This document shows, in pieces, positions 43,218 to 52,097 of a stretch of DNA of 64,000 nt. A program made the position numbers and the translations under genes. Every line of letters starts with the position of its first letter. Positions within the stretch are counted from its first letter, which is position 1. The DNA is from Glutamicibacter sp. JC586 (GTDB taxonomy: Bacteria; Actinomycetota; Actinomycetes; Actinomycetales; Micrococcaceae). Location: assembly GCF_009805585.1 (NCBI RefSeq), contig NZ_VHIN01000002.1, positions 558,001 through 622,000 on the forward strand, read 5' to 3'. Under the pieces are notes generated by a model. That model was not told the origin of the DNA. It did not search any database and was given only the letters and a program-made list of their open reading frames with translations.

Positions 43218-43248
43218 ACGGGCGAACCAGATGATCTGGTTCGCCCGT
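43218..43248. terminator. Terminator between DUF3817 gene and guaA
   Basis: ACGGGCGAACCAGAT and ATCTGGTTCGCCCGT form a perfect 15 bp stem with a one-base loop. A TTTTTATT tract follows on the minus strand, so it ends the DUF3817 transcript. Confidence 0.88.
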
Positions 43249-43271
43249 CAAGAATCTATTTCTTCCCCGGA

Positions 43272-43736
43272 TTAGTAGCGCTTGGCAGCTTTAGGGTGTG
43301 CCGCCAATTCGCGATCCACTTCTGCATGCACCTTGGACTCGGTGTAGAAAGACAGGAATGGAACCACGCCACCCAAGGCGATGGTGATGAAGCGAGTGAA
43401 TGGCCAACGCATCAGCGACCAGAGTCGGAAGTCAGCGAAGAGGTACACCACGTACAACCAACCGTGAGCAATCAAGATGCCCAAGGAGATGTTCGCTCCC
43501 CCGGTGATTTCCGCCCGATTGAACATTCCTACCGAGTTGGCGGTGCCATCAGCTAGGTTGCCACCGATAAAGAGTTCTAGAGACCAGAAGTACTTGAAGA
43601 TCATCTCCACCACGAGCAGCAGCAGCATGACACCGGTGATGTATGCAAAGACCTTGTAAAACTTGGCGGCGCTGCGAATCTGCGCTGGGGTGCCGCCGAA
43701 TTTGCGGGGCTTCGGTGCTGGAGTGGTGCTGGCCAT
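43272..43736 (-). CDS. DUF3817 membrane protein
   Basis: This 154-residue protein of the DUF3817 family is normally found near guaA and SURF1-like genes in actinobacteria. It has three or four TM segments (VFAYITGVMLLLLVVEMIFKYFW; ANISLGILIAHGWLYVVYLFADF; FITIALGGVVPFLSFYTE). ATG 43736 (MASTTPAPKP) starts the family part. No catalytic residues are evident; function unknown. It lies 42 bp after the SURF1 gene on the same strand, so they are likely co-transcribed. Confidence 0.88.
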   Translation of the reverse strand: MASTTPAPKPRKFGGTPAQIRSAAKFYKVFAYITGVMLLLLVVEMIFKYFWSLELFIGGNLADGTANSVGMFNRAEITGGANISLGILIAHGWLYVVYLFADFRLWSLMRWPFTRFITIALGGVVPFLSFYTESKVHAEVDRELAAHPKAAKRY

Positions 43737-43778
43737 GACAGGTGATTCCTTCCGAATCAAAGAAAAGATTATGTACGT

Positions 43779-44570
43779 TTAGTTCTCGTTATTGGTGCCG
43801 TTGTCGCGCGCTTGAGCAGCACGCTCAGCGATCTCATCCAGATCACGATGGTAGTCATCCTTCACCATGCGGTACCAGAGGAAGATGGCGAAGCCGGCAA
43901 AAACGACCCACTCAATACCGTAGAAGACGTTCAGCCAGTTGATCTGCGCTTCCTGTGGCTGCGGACCGACATAAATCGGATCCAGTCCAGGCTGATCTAC
44001 GGCCTGGCCTTTGACGGTAGTGATCTGGTGGCCTGAGACAAATCCGTCATAAAGGACCGAATCCCAAATATTCGCTAGCTGCGCCGAGGTAATCGATGGC
44101 AGAGTTTTACTGCGAAGATCGTGTTCGTTTTCAGGGCCTTCATTCGGCAGTAGACGACCGGTAACTTCCAGCTCGCCAGTGGGTGCAGTTGAAGGAGTGG
44201 TGGCTTCTGGTTGCCATCCGCGCACAACGATGATGCCGGCATCTTGTTTGGCTCCGTCAACCTTGAACTCGGTGACTACCCAAACACCTTTATGGCCATC
44301 GTCAATGCGGTCGCTGATCAGCCGATCCGTGCCGGGAACAAATTCACCGGTGAATTTTACAATCTGATCAGCCTTGGTGCCGAAGAGTTCAACACCGATG
44401 TCTACGTGCTTAGTCAGCTCTACTGGTTTCTCGGTTTTATCGACCTTGACCAGAGGCTCGCTCTCTGAAGCGCCGAACTGCCAGCCTGAGAGGGCAACAA
44501 ATCCGGTAGCGATGGCCAGCGCGGCAAGGAGGGCGCCGATCCACTTGAGTTTTAGAGCGGTTTTAAACAC
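43779..44570 (-). CDS. SURF1 family protein (cytochrome oxidase biogenesis)
   Basis: This 263-residue protein has the SURF1 two-helix topology: an N-terminal TM (WIGALLAALAIATGFVALSGWQFGAS), a large external domain with GEFVPGTDRLISDRIDDGHKGVWVVTEFKVDGAKQDAGIIVVRGWQPE and TGRLLPNEGPEN, and a C-terminal TM (INWLNVFYGIEWVVFAGFAIFLWYRMVKDDY). It helps assemble haem-copper oxidase subunit I. The C-terminal tail is charged. Confidence 0.9.
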   Translation of the reverse strand: MFKTALKLKWIGALLAALAIATGFVALSGWQFGASESEPLVKVDKTEKPVELTKHVDIGVELFGTKADQIVKFTGEFVPGTDRLISDRIDDGHKGVWVVTEFKVDGAKQDAGIIVVRGWQPEATTPSTAPTGELEVTGRLLPNEGPENEHDLRSKTLPSITSAQLANIWDSVLYDGFVSGHQITTVKGQAVDQPGLDPIYVGPQPQEAQINWLNVFYGIEWVVFAGFAIFLWYRMVKDDYHRDLDEIAERAAQARDNGTNNEN

Positions 44571-44790
44571 CCCTTAACCGTACTTCTATTTGCCGTAGAA
44601 CTCGAAACGAAAGGTGCGTGAGATTGGCCCAACAGCCTATCTAAGTGCTCAGGGAACCCTCGGTACGGCTCGATCGTTGAAGGGACTCATGCACCGGTCT
44701 TGTCGCGAATCCATAGCCACGATGTCTACGGCCGTTAGAATTTTTCTACGTACCAGCCTCACACTCGGGACGTAATTTGGAGATTGCTTG

Positions 44791-44961
44791 ATGAAAAAGA
44801 GTTTTGTTTCGCCGACTATGGCTTGGATAATTGCCGCTCTACTTTTCGTTATTGGTGCCTGGCAGTTTTCATCTGAGGCTCGCTCGCAGGGCGCCGCGTT
44901 GGTGGGACTGGCCCTGATCTGGGTTGTCATTGCAATCGTTGTGAGTCGCAATAAGCGATAA
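44791..44961 (+). CDS. Tiny two-helix membrane protein
   Basis: An ATG at 44791 opens 56 residues: KKSFVSPTMAWIIAALLFVIGAWQFSSEARSQG followed by a second hydrophobic segment, LVGLALIWVVIAIVVSRNKR-stop. GGAG lies eight bases before the start. It is too short for ordinary gene calling but has two clean TM helices and a basic tail. No family is recognised. Confidence 0.55.
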   Translation: MKKSFVSPTMAWIIAALLFVIGAWQFSSEARSQGAALVGLALIWVVIAIVVSRNKR

Positions 44962-45047
44962 AGCGTAAGTCGAGAGAGGCACAAAACCTTTGGGTCTTCG
45001 TTCAAAGAACCTTCACGGACTTTCACACTGAGAATTGATCCACCATC

Positions 45048-45089
45048 AGCAAAGGCTTGTCACTTCAGATGGAGTGACAAGCCTTTGCT
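45048..45089. terminator. Terminator of the guaB3-type gene
   Basis: AGCAAAGGCTTGTCAC and GTGACAAGCCTTTGCT form a perfect 16 bp stem with a ten-base loop, 26 bp beyond the stop at 45115. It lacks a long U-tract. Confidence 0.75.
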
Positions 45090-45114
45090 CGTGCTGCTAA
45101 TGCTGCTTAAAGTC

Positions 45115-46266
45115 TTAGAAGCGGTCAGACTCGTATGGAGAGAGAACCACATCTACGCGCTGGAATTCCTTGAGCGTCGAGTAGCCGGTGGTGGCCATCG
45201 AACGGCGCAGCGCGCCCACCAGGTTTGAGGTGCCATCGGTTTCCTGGGATGGACCGTAGAGGACCTTCTCCAACGAACCGACGGTGCCAACCTTGGCACG
45301 GTCACCGCGTGGGCTGGATTCGTGAACGGCTTCCATACCCCAGTGGTAACCAGCGCCCGGTGCTTCTTCAGCACGAGCCAGCGCGGTACCCAGCATGACT
45401 GCGTCAGCACCCATGGCGATGGCCTTCACAATGTCGCCGGAGTTGCCCATGCCACCATCTGCGATGACGTGAACGTAGCGTCCACCGGATTCTTCTATGT
45501 AGTCACGGCGTGCAGCTGCAACATCAGCAATGGCGGTGGCCACTGGTGCGTGAATGCCCAAGGTGCGACGGGTGGTGGAGGATGCTCCGCCACCGAAGCC
45601 CACCAAGACGCCAGCTGCACCGGTGCGCATCAGGTGCATGGCTGGGGTGTAACCAGCTGCGCCGCCAACGATGACCGGAACATCCAGCTCGTAAATGAAC
45701 TGCTTAAGGTTCAGCGGTTCGGTGGTCTTCGAGACGTGCTCGGCGGAAACAGTGGTGCCACGGATAACGAAGATATCAACGCCGGCAGCAACAACAGTCT
45801 TGTAGTACTCCTGGGTGCGCTGCGGGGTCAGCGAGCCGGCAACAACAACACCCGAATCACGGATCTCGGAGATTCGCGAGGTGATCAGTTCTGCCTGCAT
45901 TGGTGCGGAATACAATTCCTGCAGTTTCGCGGTGATCTTTGGATCATTGCGGGTAGCAGCTTCAGACTTCAGTCCGGCAATTTCTGCCAGTACCGATTCT
46001 GGATTTTCGTAACGGGTCCACAAGCCCTCAAGGTTCAGAACACCAAGGCCGCCCAGCTTGCCCAAAGCAATAGCAGTGGCCGGTGAAGTCACCGAGTCCA
46101 TTGGTGCACCCACGATTGGGGTGTCGAATTTGAATGCGTCAATCTGCCAGGACACCGAAACGTCCTTGGGATCACGGGTACGGCGATTCGGTACGATCGC
46201 TACGTCGTCCAGGGAATATGCCTTAGTTGCCCGCTTGCCGCGGCCGATCTCAATCTCGTTACTCAC
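45115..46266 (-). CDS. GuaB3-type IMP dehydrogenase-family protein
   Basis: This 383-residue TIM-barrel protein of the IMPDH/GMPR family has FDTPIVGAPMDSVTSPATAIALGKLGGLGVLNLEG, VIADGGMGNSGDIVKAIAMGADAVMLGTALARAEEAPG and a C-terminal GTSNLVGALRRSMATTGYSTLKEFQ. The two CBS domains of true GuaB and the canonical catalytic-Cys loop GPGSICTTR are absent. It is the actinobacterial paralogue next to guaA, thought to have lost or altered dehydrogenase activity. Confidence 0.9.
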   Translation of the reverse strand: MSNEIEIGRGKRATKAYSLDDVAIVPNRRTRDPKDVSVSWQIDAFKFDTPIVGAPMDSVTSPATAIALGKLGGLGVLNLEGLWTRYENPESVLAEIAGLKSEAATRNDPKITAKLQELYSAPMQAELITSRISEIRDSGVVVAGSLTPQRTQEYYKTVVAAGVDIFVIRGTTVSAEHVSKTTEPLNLKQFIYELDVPVIVGGAAGYTPAMHLMRTGAAGVLVGFGGGASSTTRRTLGIHAPVATAIADVAAARRDYIEESGGRYVHVIADGGMGNSGDIVKAIAMGADAVMLGTALARAEEAPGAGYHWGMEAVHESSPRGDRAKVGTVGSLEKVLYGPSQETDGTSNLVGALRRSMATTGYSTLKEFQRVDVVLSPYESDRF

Positions 46267-46336
46267 CTAACTAGGTTACCAAGTCTGAGCGGATTTCTTA
46301 CTTTTCATGGAGCTAGTGACCACGGCGATGACGCAA

Positions 46337-46380
46337 AAACCCTGCCTGATGATGCCAACAGGCATCATCAGGCAGGGTTT
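46337..46380. terminator. Terminator of the BtrH-like gene
   Basis: A perfect 20 bp stem, AAACCCTGCCTGATGATGCC / GGCATCATCAGGCAGGGTTT, with an AACA loop. It lies downstream of the minus-strand gene at 46402. Confidence 0.9.
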
Positions 46381-46401
46381 GTTTCCTTGAATTTTTGAAG
46401 A

Positions 46402-47712
46402 CTAGGCCTTGGAAGTCAAGGATTTTGCGGTGGCCGCGAGCGCGGTGGCTGCCCGTTCTTCAGCATCAGCAATTTTTTCGATCGCATCTGCCATACGAGC
46501 AAACATGTTGCTACGTTCTTCGACTGCGACATCTGGGTCAACAAGTTCCGCGAACTCATCCCAGTCGCGGGCCAATTGCAAGTAGTCTGCACTGTGCTCT
46601 CCCAATGCCGATAGACCAGGTAGTCCAGCAGCTTCGTCAAGGAAGTCTGCGTAAAAACCACGCAGGGCGCCTTCGCCACCAAAACGAGTGTCGGTAAGGA
46701 AGCTAGCTAGCTGGTTCATTCCACCAGCCAAGCGCTGCGGATCTGCGAACATGCGAGTCCATCCAGTCTTGGTGGTGGTGTCACGCAAGCGTGCGGCGAA
46801 GGTACGCATTCCGGTGATACCAAAGTTCTTGGCGAAGTGATCCGGGATGCCGGATAGCTCTCGGGTGCTCAGCAGGCGCGAGGTCGTTTCTTCAATGGCA
46901 ACCAGTGCATTGGCCGCCAGCAACTCTGCCTTCGGCGAGCGCGTTGATGGTACCCAAGCCTGCCAATGCTTTTCCTTCTTACGCTTGGCACGTGCGAACG
47001 CCAGGTCTTCTGGGCTGATGACGTTCAAGACGCCTGAACCATCATCAACTAAGAGATCATCTTCGTGTTCCCCCACGACGACAAGGTCAATGGTTTCTGC
47101 TTCATCAACTTCCTTGCCATCGATCCATGGCAGAGCGTTGATGGCAACGCGGACCACCACGGCACGGCCGGCATCGAGTGCTGCGTCCATGTACTCGACA
47201 GCCTTAGCAGCCGAACCGGTGGTGCGTTCATTGATTGTGGCACCTGAGCGCTCCAGCAGGTTCTGTGTGTATGGCTCAGGGTGAGCACGGGTGACCAGGG
47301 TGGCGGTAGTGGTTTCTTCGTATTCAAAGGTGAAGATCATGAAGCCGATACCACCGGCTAGCCCAGCTAGTAGCGCCTGGCTCAATGGCGCCTTGGTCAC
47401 TGGGTTGGTGATGCCTGCCTGCACGAATACACGGTGCCATAGTGCAGCGTCGTACTGGATGACATCTTCCGGCGCTGGATACTCGGGCAATTCTTCAGCG
47501 GCAGGAAGTGGCGCCGGTGCTGGCTTGGCTGCTTTGCCCCTGGCTTTGGCTTCGCGAGCTTCTTTGGCGTAGTCGCGGGCGGCAGCAGCACGGGCAGCTT
47601 TTGGGCTCTCCGGCTTGCCAGTCAGGATGTTCTTGCGCGCGGTAGTGTAGCTCTCCCCCGTGCGCGCCATTCGTTCGCGTGCTTGCTTCTTCAAGTTGGC
47701 TGGCTGGCCCAA
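46402..47712 (-). CDS. BtrH N-terminal / DUF4872-like protein
   Basis: This 436-residue protein has a basic Ala/Lys-rich lead (residues 1-85), then a BtrH_N-like domain (ALLAGLAGGIGFMIFTFEYEETTTATLVTRAHPEP..LLERSGATINERTTGSAAKAVEYMDAALDAGRAVVVRVAINALPW). A papain-like double-psi portion follows (VVVGEHEDDLLVDDGSGVLNVISPEDLAFARAKRKKEKHWQ). The helical C-terminal domain resembles DUF4872. BtrH is a butirosin-side-chain acyltransferase; this chromosomal homologue has no biosynthetic neighbours, so its role is unknown. Confidence 0.7.
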   Translation of the reverse strand: MGQPANLKKQARERMARTGESYTTARKNILTGKPESPKAARAAAARDYAKEAREAKARGKAAKPAPAPLPAAEELPEYPAPEDVIQYDAALWHRVFVQAGITNPVTKAPLSQALLAGLAGGIGFMIFTFEYEETTTATLVTRAHPEPYTQNLLERSGATINERTTGSAAKAVEYMDAALDAGRAVVVRVAINALPWIDGKEVDEAETIDLVVVGEHEDDLLVDDGSGVLNVISPEDLAFARAKRKKEKHWQAWVPSTRSPKAELLAANALVAIEETTSRLLSTRELSGIPDHFAKNFGITGMRTFAARLRDTTTKTGWTRMFADPQRLAGGMNQLASFLTDTRFGGEGALRGFYADFLDEAAGLPGLSALGEHSADYLQLARDWDEFAELVDPDVAVEERSNMFARMADAIEKIADAEERAATALAATAKSLTSKA

Positions 47713-47884
47713 AATAATGTCCTTTATTCGCGGTCGCGCACAGTCAAGAGTTCCCGCGCCGATTGGTGCTATCTGTGCTTTATTCTACGCGGACAAGCAG
47801 TCCAAGCACTGCCAAATCAGAGCCAAAGATTCGTTGAACGTCTCACCTCAAGAACGACGGATTCCAAAGGCCAGCCACTACACA

Positions 47885-48484
47885 TTAAGAACTAAAACTG
47901 GGGACTCCGGTAACTCTGGCAATAGCAGCTCGGATCTCTTCTGGATCTCGTGGCTGGGCATCAAGGGCACGGTGGATGGTCACGCCTTCAATGGTCGCGT
48001 CCAACAAGCGAGCAGTGAGCGGATCAAAGTGACGTTCTAGAGAAACTCGACTACGTCGCATCCATTCGCTAGTAATGGTCCTGAAAGCAGGCTCTCGGGT
48101 GGCGAGCGTATAGAGCTCATGAGACAAGACCAGTTCATCGTCATAGCCGCTGCTGGCTTGAAGGATTCTTTCGTAGACCTTTTCGCACGCTGATTGCTTG
48201 TCGGTTGCCGTATCCATCAATCGTTCAAAATCATCACTTACCCGGGTGGCAAGTTCACTGAACGCACTGTGTAGGAGGTCTTGCATGCCATCGAAGTAGT
48301 AGGTCATGGCGCCTAGTGGAACTCCCGCCTGCGCGGCCACTTTTCGGTGCGAGGTGCCTGTTACTCCTACTTCTGCGATCACTTGCAGACAGGCCTGAAT
48401 GATTTTCTCTCGTCGTTCAGGATCATTGCGGCGGCCGAGACGAGAACCGCTAGTTGGTTGATCTTTGGACATGTGATTAGCCAA
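47885..48484 (-). CDS. TetR family transcriptional regulator
   Basis: This 199-residue regulator has an HTH (RNDPERREKIIQACLQVIAEVGVTGTSHRKVAAQAGVPLGAMTYYFDGMQDLLHSAF) and a helical ligand domain with ATREPAFRTITSEWMRRSRVSLERHFDP. Its start overlaps the stop of the acetyltransferase gene by eight bases. Together with the divergent MFS gene it forms a typical self-regulated transporter locus, and the probable operator lies at about 49085. Confidence 0.9.
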   Translation of the reverse strand: MANHMSKDQPTSGSRLGRRNDPERREKIIQACLQVIAEVGVTGTSHRKVAAQAGVPLGAMTYYFDGMQDLLHSAFSELATRVSDDFERLMDTATDKQSACEKVYERILQASSGYDDELVLSHELYTLATREPAFRTITSEWMRRSRVSLERHFDPLTARLLDATIEGVTIHRALDAQPRDPEEIRAAIARVTGVPSFSS

Positions 48485-49061
48485 TACTCCGCACGACGCG
48501 AGCTGGGTTTCCTACAGCTACGACGTTGGCTGGAATGTCCTTTGTGACCACGGCGCCGGCACCAATGACCGAGTTGTCGCCAATACTCACTCCGGGGCAA
48601 ACAATCACTCCACCGCCGAGCCACACATTGTCGCCAATGGTGATGGGCTGAGCGGCTTCGAGTTTGTCGCGACGAGGCTGCGGATCTATCGGGTGGGTTG
48701 GAGTCAGCAGCTGGACGTTTGGTCCAATCTGACAGTCTTCACCGATGGTGATGGCGGCGACGTCCAGGGCGGTGAGGTTGAAGTTGATGAAGGTGCGATC
48801 ACCGATGTGCAGGTTTTCTCCGTAGTCCACAAATAGCGGTGAGTTCACCTGGACATCTTCGCCGAGGGTTCCTACGAGGTCTTTGAGGATTTCTCGAGCC
48901 CTGGGATCCGCAGCTACAACTGCACGGTGGTAGGCGTCCGCGAGCTGAACACCTCGTTGTTGAAGTCGAGCGTTTTCTGGATCATCCGAGATGTAAAGAT
49001 CGCCTGCAAGCATGCGCTCTCGGTTACTGCGTGAATCCCCTTCAAAATATTTCTCAATCAT
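48477..49061 (-). CDS. Maltose/galactoside O-acetyltransferase-type hexapeptide protein
   Basis: This 194-residue left-handed beta-helix acetyltransferase has MIEKYFEGDSRSNRERMLAGDLYISDDPENARLQQR (the mac domain) and NINLTALD... hexapeptide repeats ending in ITIGDNVWLGGGVIVCPGVSIGDNSVIGAGAVVTKDIPANVVAVGNPARVVR. ATG 49061 is preferred over 49157 because the mac domain starts there. It is divergent from the MFS gene and co-transcribed with TetR; it probably acetylates a sugar. Confidence 0.92.
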   Translation of the reverse strand: MIEKYFEGDSRSNRERMLAGDLYISDDPENARLQQRGVQLADAYHRAVVAADPRAREILKDLVGTLGEDVQVNSPLFVDYGENLHIGDRTFINFNLTALDVAAITIGEDCQIGPNVQLLTPTHPIDPQPRRDKLEAAQPITIGDNVWLGGGVIVCPGVSIGDNSVIGAGAVVTKDIPANVVAVGNPARVVRSIG

Positions 49062-49084
49062 GACTGCGAATATACACGACATTT

Positions 49085-49110
49085 GAGTACACTCGTACAT
49101 ATACTTTGAT
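49085..49110. promoter_or_regulatory. Candidate operator between acetyltransferase and MFS genes
   Basis: The divergent promoter region contains AGTACACTCGTACATATA, with two inverted GTAC half-sites around ACTC. Location and near-symmetry suit binding by the TetR protein at 47885. The assignment is inferred. Confidence 0.3.
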
Positions 49111-49166
49111 TCTCGCCCCGCGCGATGATTATCACCTGCTCTGGCTCCGAAAGACACCGCCGCCCT

Positions 49167-50387
49167 ATGTACTCGATCCTTCTGACGATCATCTATATTG
49201 CCTTTATCAGCCTTGGGCTACCCGACTCCCTTGTGGGATCCGGCTGGCCGGCAATGCATAAAGATCTTGATGTACCGCAATCCTTTGCCGGAATTCTCAC
49301 CATGGTCATTGCCGTGGGAACCATTCTTTCCAGCCTTGCCTCAGAACGAGTAACTCGTCGCTTCGGTGCTGGCCTGGTCACCGGCGTCAGCGTGGGTCTC
49401 ACCGCCTCAGCCTTGTTTGGCTTCGCATTCTCAGACCAGTTTTGGATGTTATGCCTATGGGCTATCCCCTATGGCGTTGGCGCCGGCGCGGTCGATGCTG
49501 CCCTGAACAACTACGTTGCCTTGCACTACGCTGCCCGCCACATGAATTGGCTGCACAGCTTCTGGGGCGTTGGTGCCTCAATCAGCCCATTGATCATGAG
49601 CCACGCACTAACTTCAGGCATGGGTTGGTCCGGCGCGTACAACATTGTTGGAATCGTCCAAGCTATCTTGACCGCTGTATTGCTCTTTACCCTTCCGCTA
49701 TGGGGCAAGGTCAATAACCTGCGAGCCAAAGACCATCAGCTTACCGAGGTCAGCGCCCAAGGTACTGATGCACCAACACAGCCAGCAGCGTCCACTCACG
49801 TTCCATTGGCACAGGCCTTGAAGATCCCTGGTGTCATTCTGGTCTTGGCAACCTTCTTCGCCTATTGCGCGCTGGAGAGCACCTCGATCCTATGGGCTTC
49901 GACCTACCTTGCCGATGGACGAGGCGTGGAAACTGCCACCGCAGCAGCCTTCGGTTCCCTATTTGTTCTTGGCATCACCGTGGGACGATTCCTTGCCGGC
50001 GTGGTCGCCGATCAATTTGGTGACCGGAACCTGATTCGTGGCGGCTTCCTCTTGGTGGCTCTAGGCGGATTGTTACTACTACTTCCCTTGCAGACCGACG
50101 TTCTGGCTCTGGCCGGATTGGTGATTGCTGGCCTAGGCGCAGCGCCCATCTACCCGGCCATCATTCACTCCACTCCGTCAAACTTTGGGCGCAACAACTC
50201 GCAAGCGATTATTGGCATTCAAATGGCTTCGGCCTACTTCGGTTCAACCCTGATGCCACCACTCTTCGGTGTTGCCTCCACTTGGGTTGGACTATGGATT
50301 TTCCCGGTATTTCTTGTTGTTCTTGCGATTCTCGGAGTGCTCTTCTCCGAGCGTCTCAATCGTCGTGTTGACGCAGTACTGGCCTGA
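49167..50387 (+). CDS. MFS transporter, sugar/fucose-permease-like
   Basis: This 406-residue transporter has 12 predicted TM helices and the family start ILLTIIYIAFISLGLPDSLVGSGWPAMHKDLDVPQSFAGILTMVIAVGTILSSLASERVTRRFG. GRFLAGVVADQFGDRNLIRGG follows in the second half, and DAALNNYVALHYAARHMNWLHSFWGVGA resembles the FucP/sugar MFS group. ATG 49167 (MYSILL) is chosen over 49125. It is regulated with the divergent acetyltransferase-TetR pair. Substrate unknown. Confidence 0.9.
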   Translation: MYSILLTIIYIAFISLGLPDSLVGSGWPAMHKDLDVPQSFAGILTMVIAVGTILSSLASERVTRRFGAGLVTGVSVGLTASALFGFAFSDQFWMLCLWAIPYGVGAGAVDAALNNYVALHYAARHMNWLHSFWGVGASISPLIMSHALTSGMGWSGAYNIVGIVQAILTAVLLFTLPLWGKVNNLRAKDHQLTEVSAQGTDAPTQPAASTHVPLAQALKIPGVILVLATFFAYCALESTSILWASTYLADGRGVETATAAAFGSLFVLGITVGRFLAGVVADQFGDRNLIRGGFLLVALGGLLLLLPLQTDVLALAGLVIAGLGAAPIYPAIIHSTPSNFGRNNSQAIIGIQMASAYFGSTLMPPLFGVASTWVGLWIFPVFLVVLAILGVLFSERLNRRVDAVLA

Positions 50388-50491
50388 CTCTAGAGCAGCA
50401 AGGACTAGAATTCAAAGAGAGGCTGGGCTATTGCCAACAGTCCAGCCTGATTTTTGTCTTAAACCTATCGCTAGGGATTGAACTGAGAACT

Positions 50492-50938
50492 TTGCTTCGT
50501 CACCGGTTGCTTCGGCTGTGGTTGCTCCCCGCGGTGTATGTGTTGGCCATGGCAGCCATTGCCTTCTGGCCAGTCCCGGTCGATTCCGCGGCAGGTCCTC
50601 AGCTCACGGCAACGCTGGCTTGGCTTCACGCTCACGGGATTCCTCGCTTTGTGAATTACCAGTTTGTTGAATTCGCAGCCAACATCATTTTCTTCATTCC
50701 GCTTGGATTCTTTCTCGGCTTTGGACTTCACCGGTTCTGGTTGGCGTGCGTTCTTGGGCTTGTCGCTTCGAGCGTGATTGAGCTTGGACAGCTTCTGTTT
50801 TTGCCTAACCGTTACGCGACCATCACCGACGTCGTTGCCAACACGCTCGGGACATTCTTGGGTGCAGTCATCTGGCTGGCCGTCAAAAGATTTCGGCAAA
50901 GACCACTGCCTCCGTCTGACCACGCCGACCTCCGCTAA
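50492..50938 (+). CDS. VanZ-like membrane protein
   Basis: This 148-residue protein has four TM helices and the VanZ signature FVNYQFVEFAANIIFFIPLGFFLGFGL..FWLACVLGLVASSVIELGQLLFLPNRYATITDVVANTLGTFLGAVIW (E, R and D of the family). VanZ-type proteins can give low-level glycopeptide tolerance, but most chromosomal members are uncharacterised. The start is TTG 50492, the first start codon before the first TM. Confidence 0.85.
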   Translation: MLRHRLLRLWLLPAVYVLAMAAIAFWPVPVDSAAGPQLTATLAWLHAHGIPRFVNYQFVEFAANIIFFIPLGFFLGFGLHRFWLACVLGLVASSVIELGQLLFLPNRYATITDVVANTLGTFLGAVIWLAVKRFRQRPLPPSDHADLR

Positions 50939-51001
50939 TAGTCCCGACGGCACATCGTAGATTTGTTACGGTCAAAAGTGAGACAGGCTAGTAAGCCTCT
51001 C

Positions 51002-51220
51002 ATGAATTTTCGGCTCGTCGGATCGGACGTGCTTCTCTTGTTCTTGGGTATCGGTATTGCGATGAGCATCGCGGTCGCTTTCGGAAGTCCCTTTCTTTGG
51101 GATTCCTCAGCTCATCCGGCACTCTACTCATCTTTGACCACAGCAGTGGCGTTCACGCTATTCTGCTCACTCGGCTCATGGATTGACCGCCGTCGCAAGA
51201 AAGATCAGTCCGCCTCGTAG
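51002..51220 (+). CDS. Tiny membrane protein, paralogue 1
   Basis: This 72-residue protein (MNFRLVGSDVLLLFLGIGIAMSIAVAFGSPFLWDSSAHPALYSSLTTAVAFTLFCSLGSWIDRRRKK...) has two TM helices and a basic IDRRRKK tail. The protein at 51856 shares the same layout and many residues (LGIG.A.S.AVAF.SP..W..S..PAL.S.LTTA.AF...C.LG..IDRRRKK). ATG 51002 is preferred to the upstream ATG 50963. Function unknown. Confidence 0.7.
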   Translation: MNFRLVGSDVLLLFLGIGIAMSIAVAFGSPFLWDSSAHPALYSSLTTAVAFTLFCSLGSWIDRRRKKDQSAS

Positions 51221-51855
51221 GACTGTCGCTGCCTAAGCGCCATGAAGCCACAAGGCTTCAAACGCTAACCGGTGTTTTTCAAGCGTATCGTGGTTCAGTT
51301 GAGGCCGACGATTGAAGTCCTGTTAATGGTTCTCCCGACACACTCGGAGTTCTAAGCAAAGTTCCAGAACTCCGCACGTCTAGAGCAGCTACAAAGAACT
51401 AGATAATACCGAGGTCTCCGACGAAACGTGGCAGAGAGGAGCCCAATTCGTCTTGCAAATGGTCTTGGCTGTGCTACGCGCCGGATTGTTCCACAGATTA
51501 CTCCACACGACAGGGAACACTTCCGCATTCGCATTCCCGGGTGCGCAGACAACTGTCATAAGCCCGTGAGAATAGATTCACCTGGCCAAAGGGCCCGCAT
51601 CCAGGATGCCCAATCACCAAGCTAACTCAACGGCATGGCGGCATGTATCAGTTCCGCTCAACGACCGCGTAACTGTCAGAACGAGACAATGTAACGGCCA
51701 CGAGAGCAAGGCTGGAAGCATGCCTATAAGTGCTATGCGTGTTCTGGTCCACGCACGAATCGATTACCCTCCTACTTAAGTATGATTTACCTCATCGGCG
51801 CCACTTGATACGGTGTACTCACGAGGTTACGCAAATAAATTGCGCATCTAACCTC
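51221..51855. other. Gap of about 630 bp between the two paralogous small genes
   Basis: No intact gene is recognised. Short open frames on both strands lack family resemblance. Because the genes on either side are duplicates, this may be relict DNA from the duplication or insertion. Confidence 0.4.
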
Positions 51856-52089
51856 ATGCAAATAAGAAATTCAGATCCATTGATAGCTACAACAGGAAGG
51901 TGCGCCATGTACTTGGGAATCGGATTCGCGCTATCCCTCGCGGTTGCTTTCGCCAGTCCCTATTTCTGGGCTGCTTCCGACAATCCAGCGTTGTTTTCAG
52001 CATTGACAACCGCAATTGCATTCGCGATTCTCTGCGGACTTGGCTTCACGATAGATCGTCGCCGCAAGAAGAAACACCCAGCCATCTAG
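51856..52089 (+). CDS. Tiny membrane protein, paralogue 2
   Basis: This 77-residue protein ends YLGIGFALSLAVAFASPYFWAASDNPALFSALTTAIAFAILCGLGFTIDRRRKKKHPAI, clearly paralogous to the 51002 gene. It has two TM helices and a basic tail. ATG 51856 is used; ATG 51907 (MYLGIGF) would remove the polar N-terminus. The gene directly precedes a frameshifted secreted-protein gene. Confidence 0.7.
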   Translation: MQIRNSDPLIATTGRCAMYLGIGFALSLAVAFASPYFWAASDNPALFSALTTAIAFAILCGLGFTIDRRRKKKHPAI

Positions 52090-52097
52090 GGGACATA

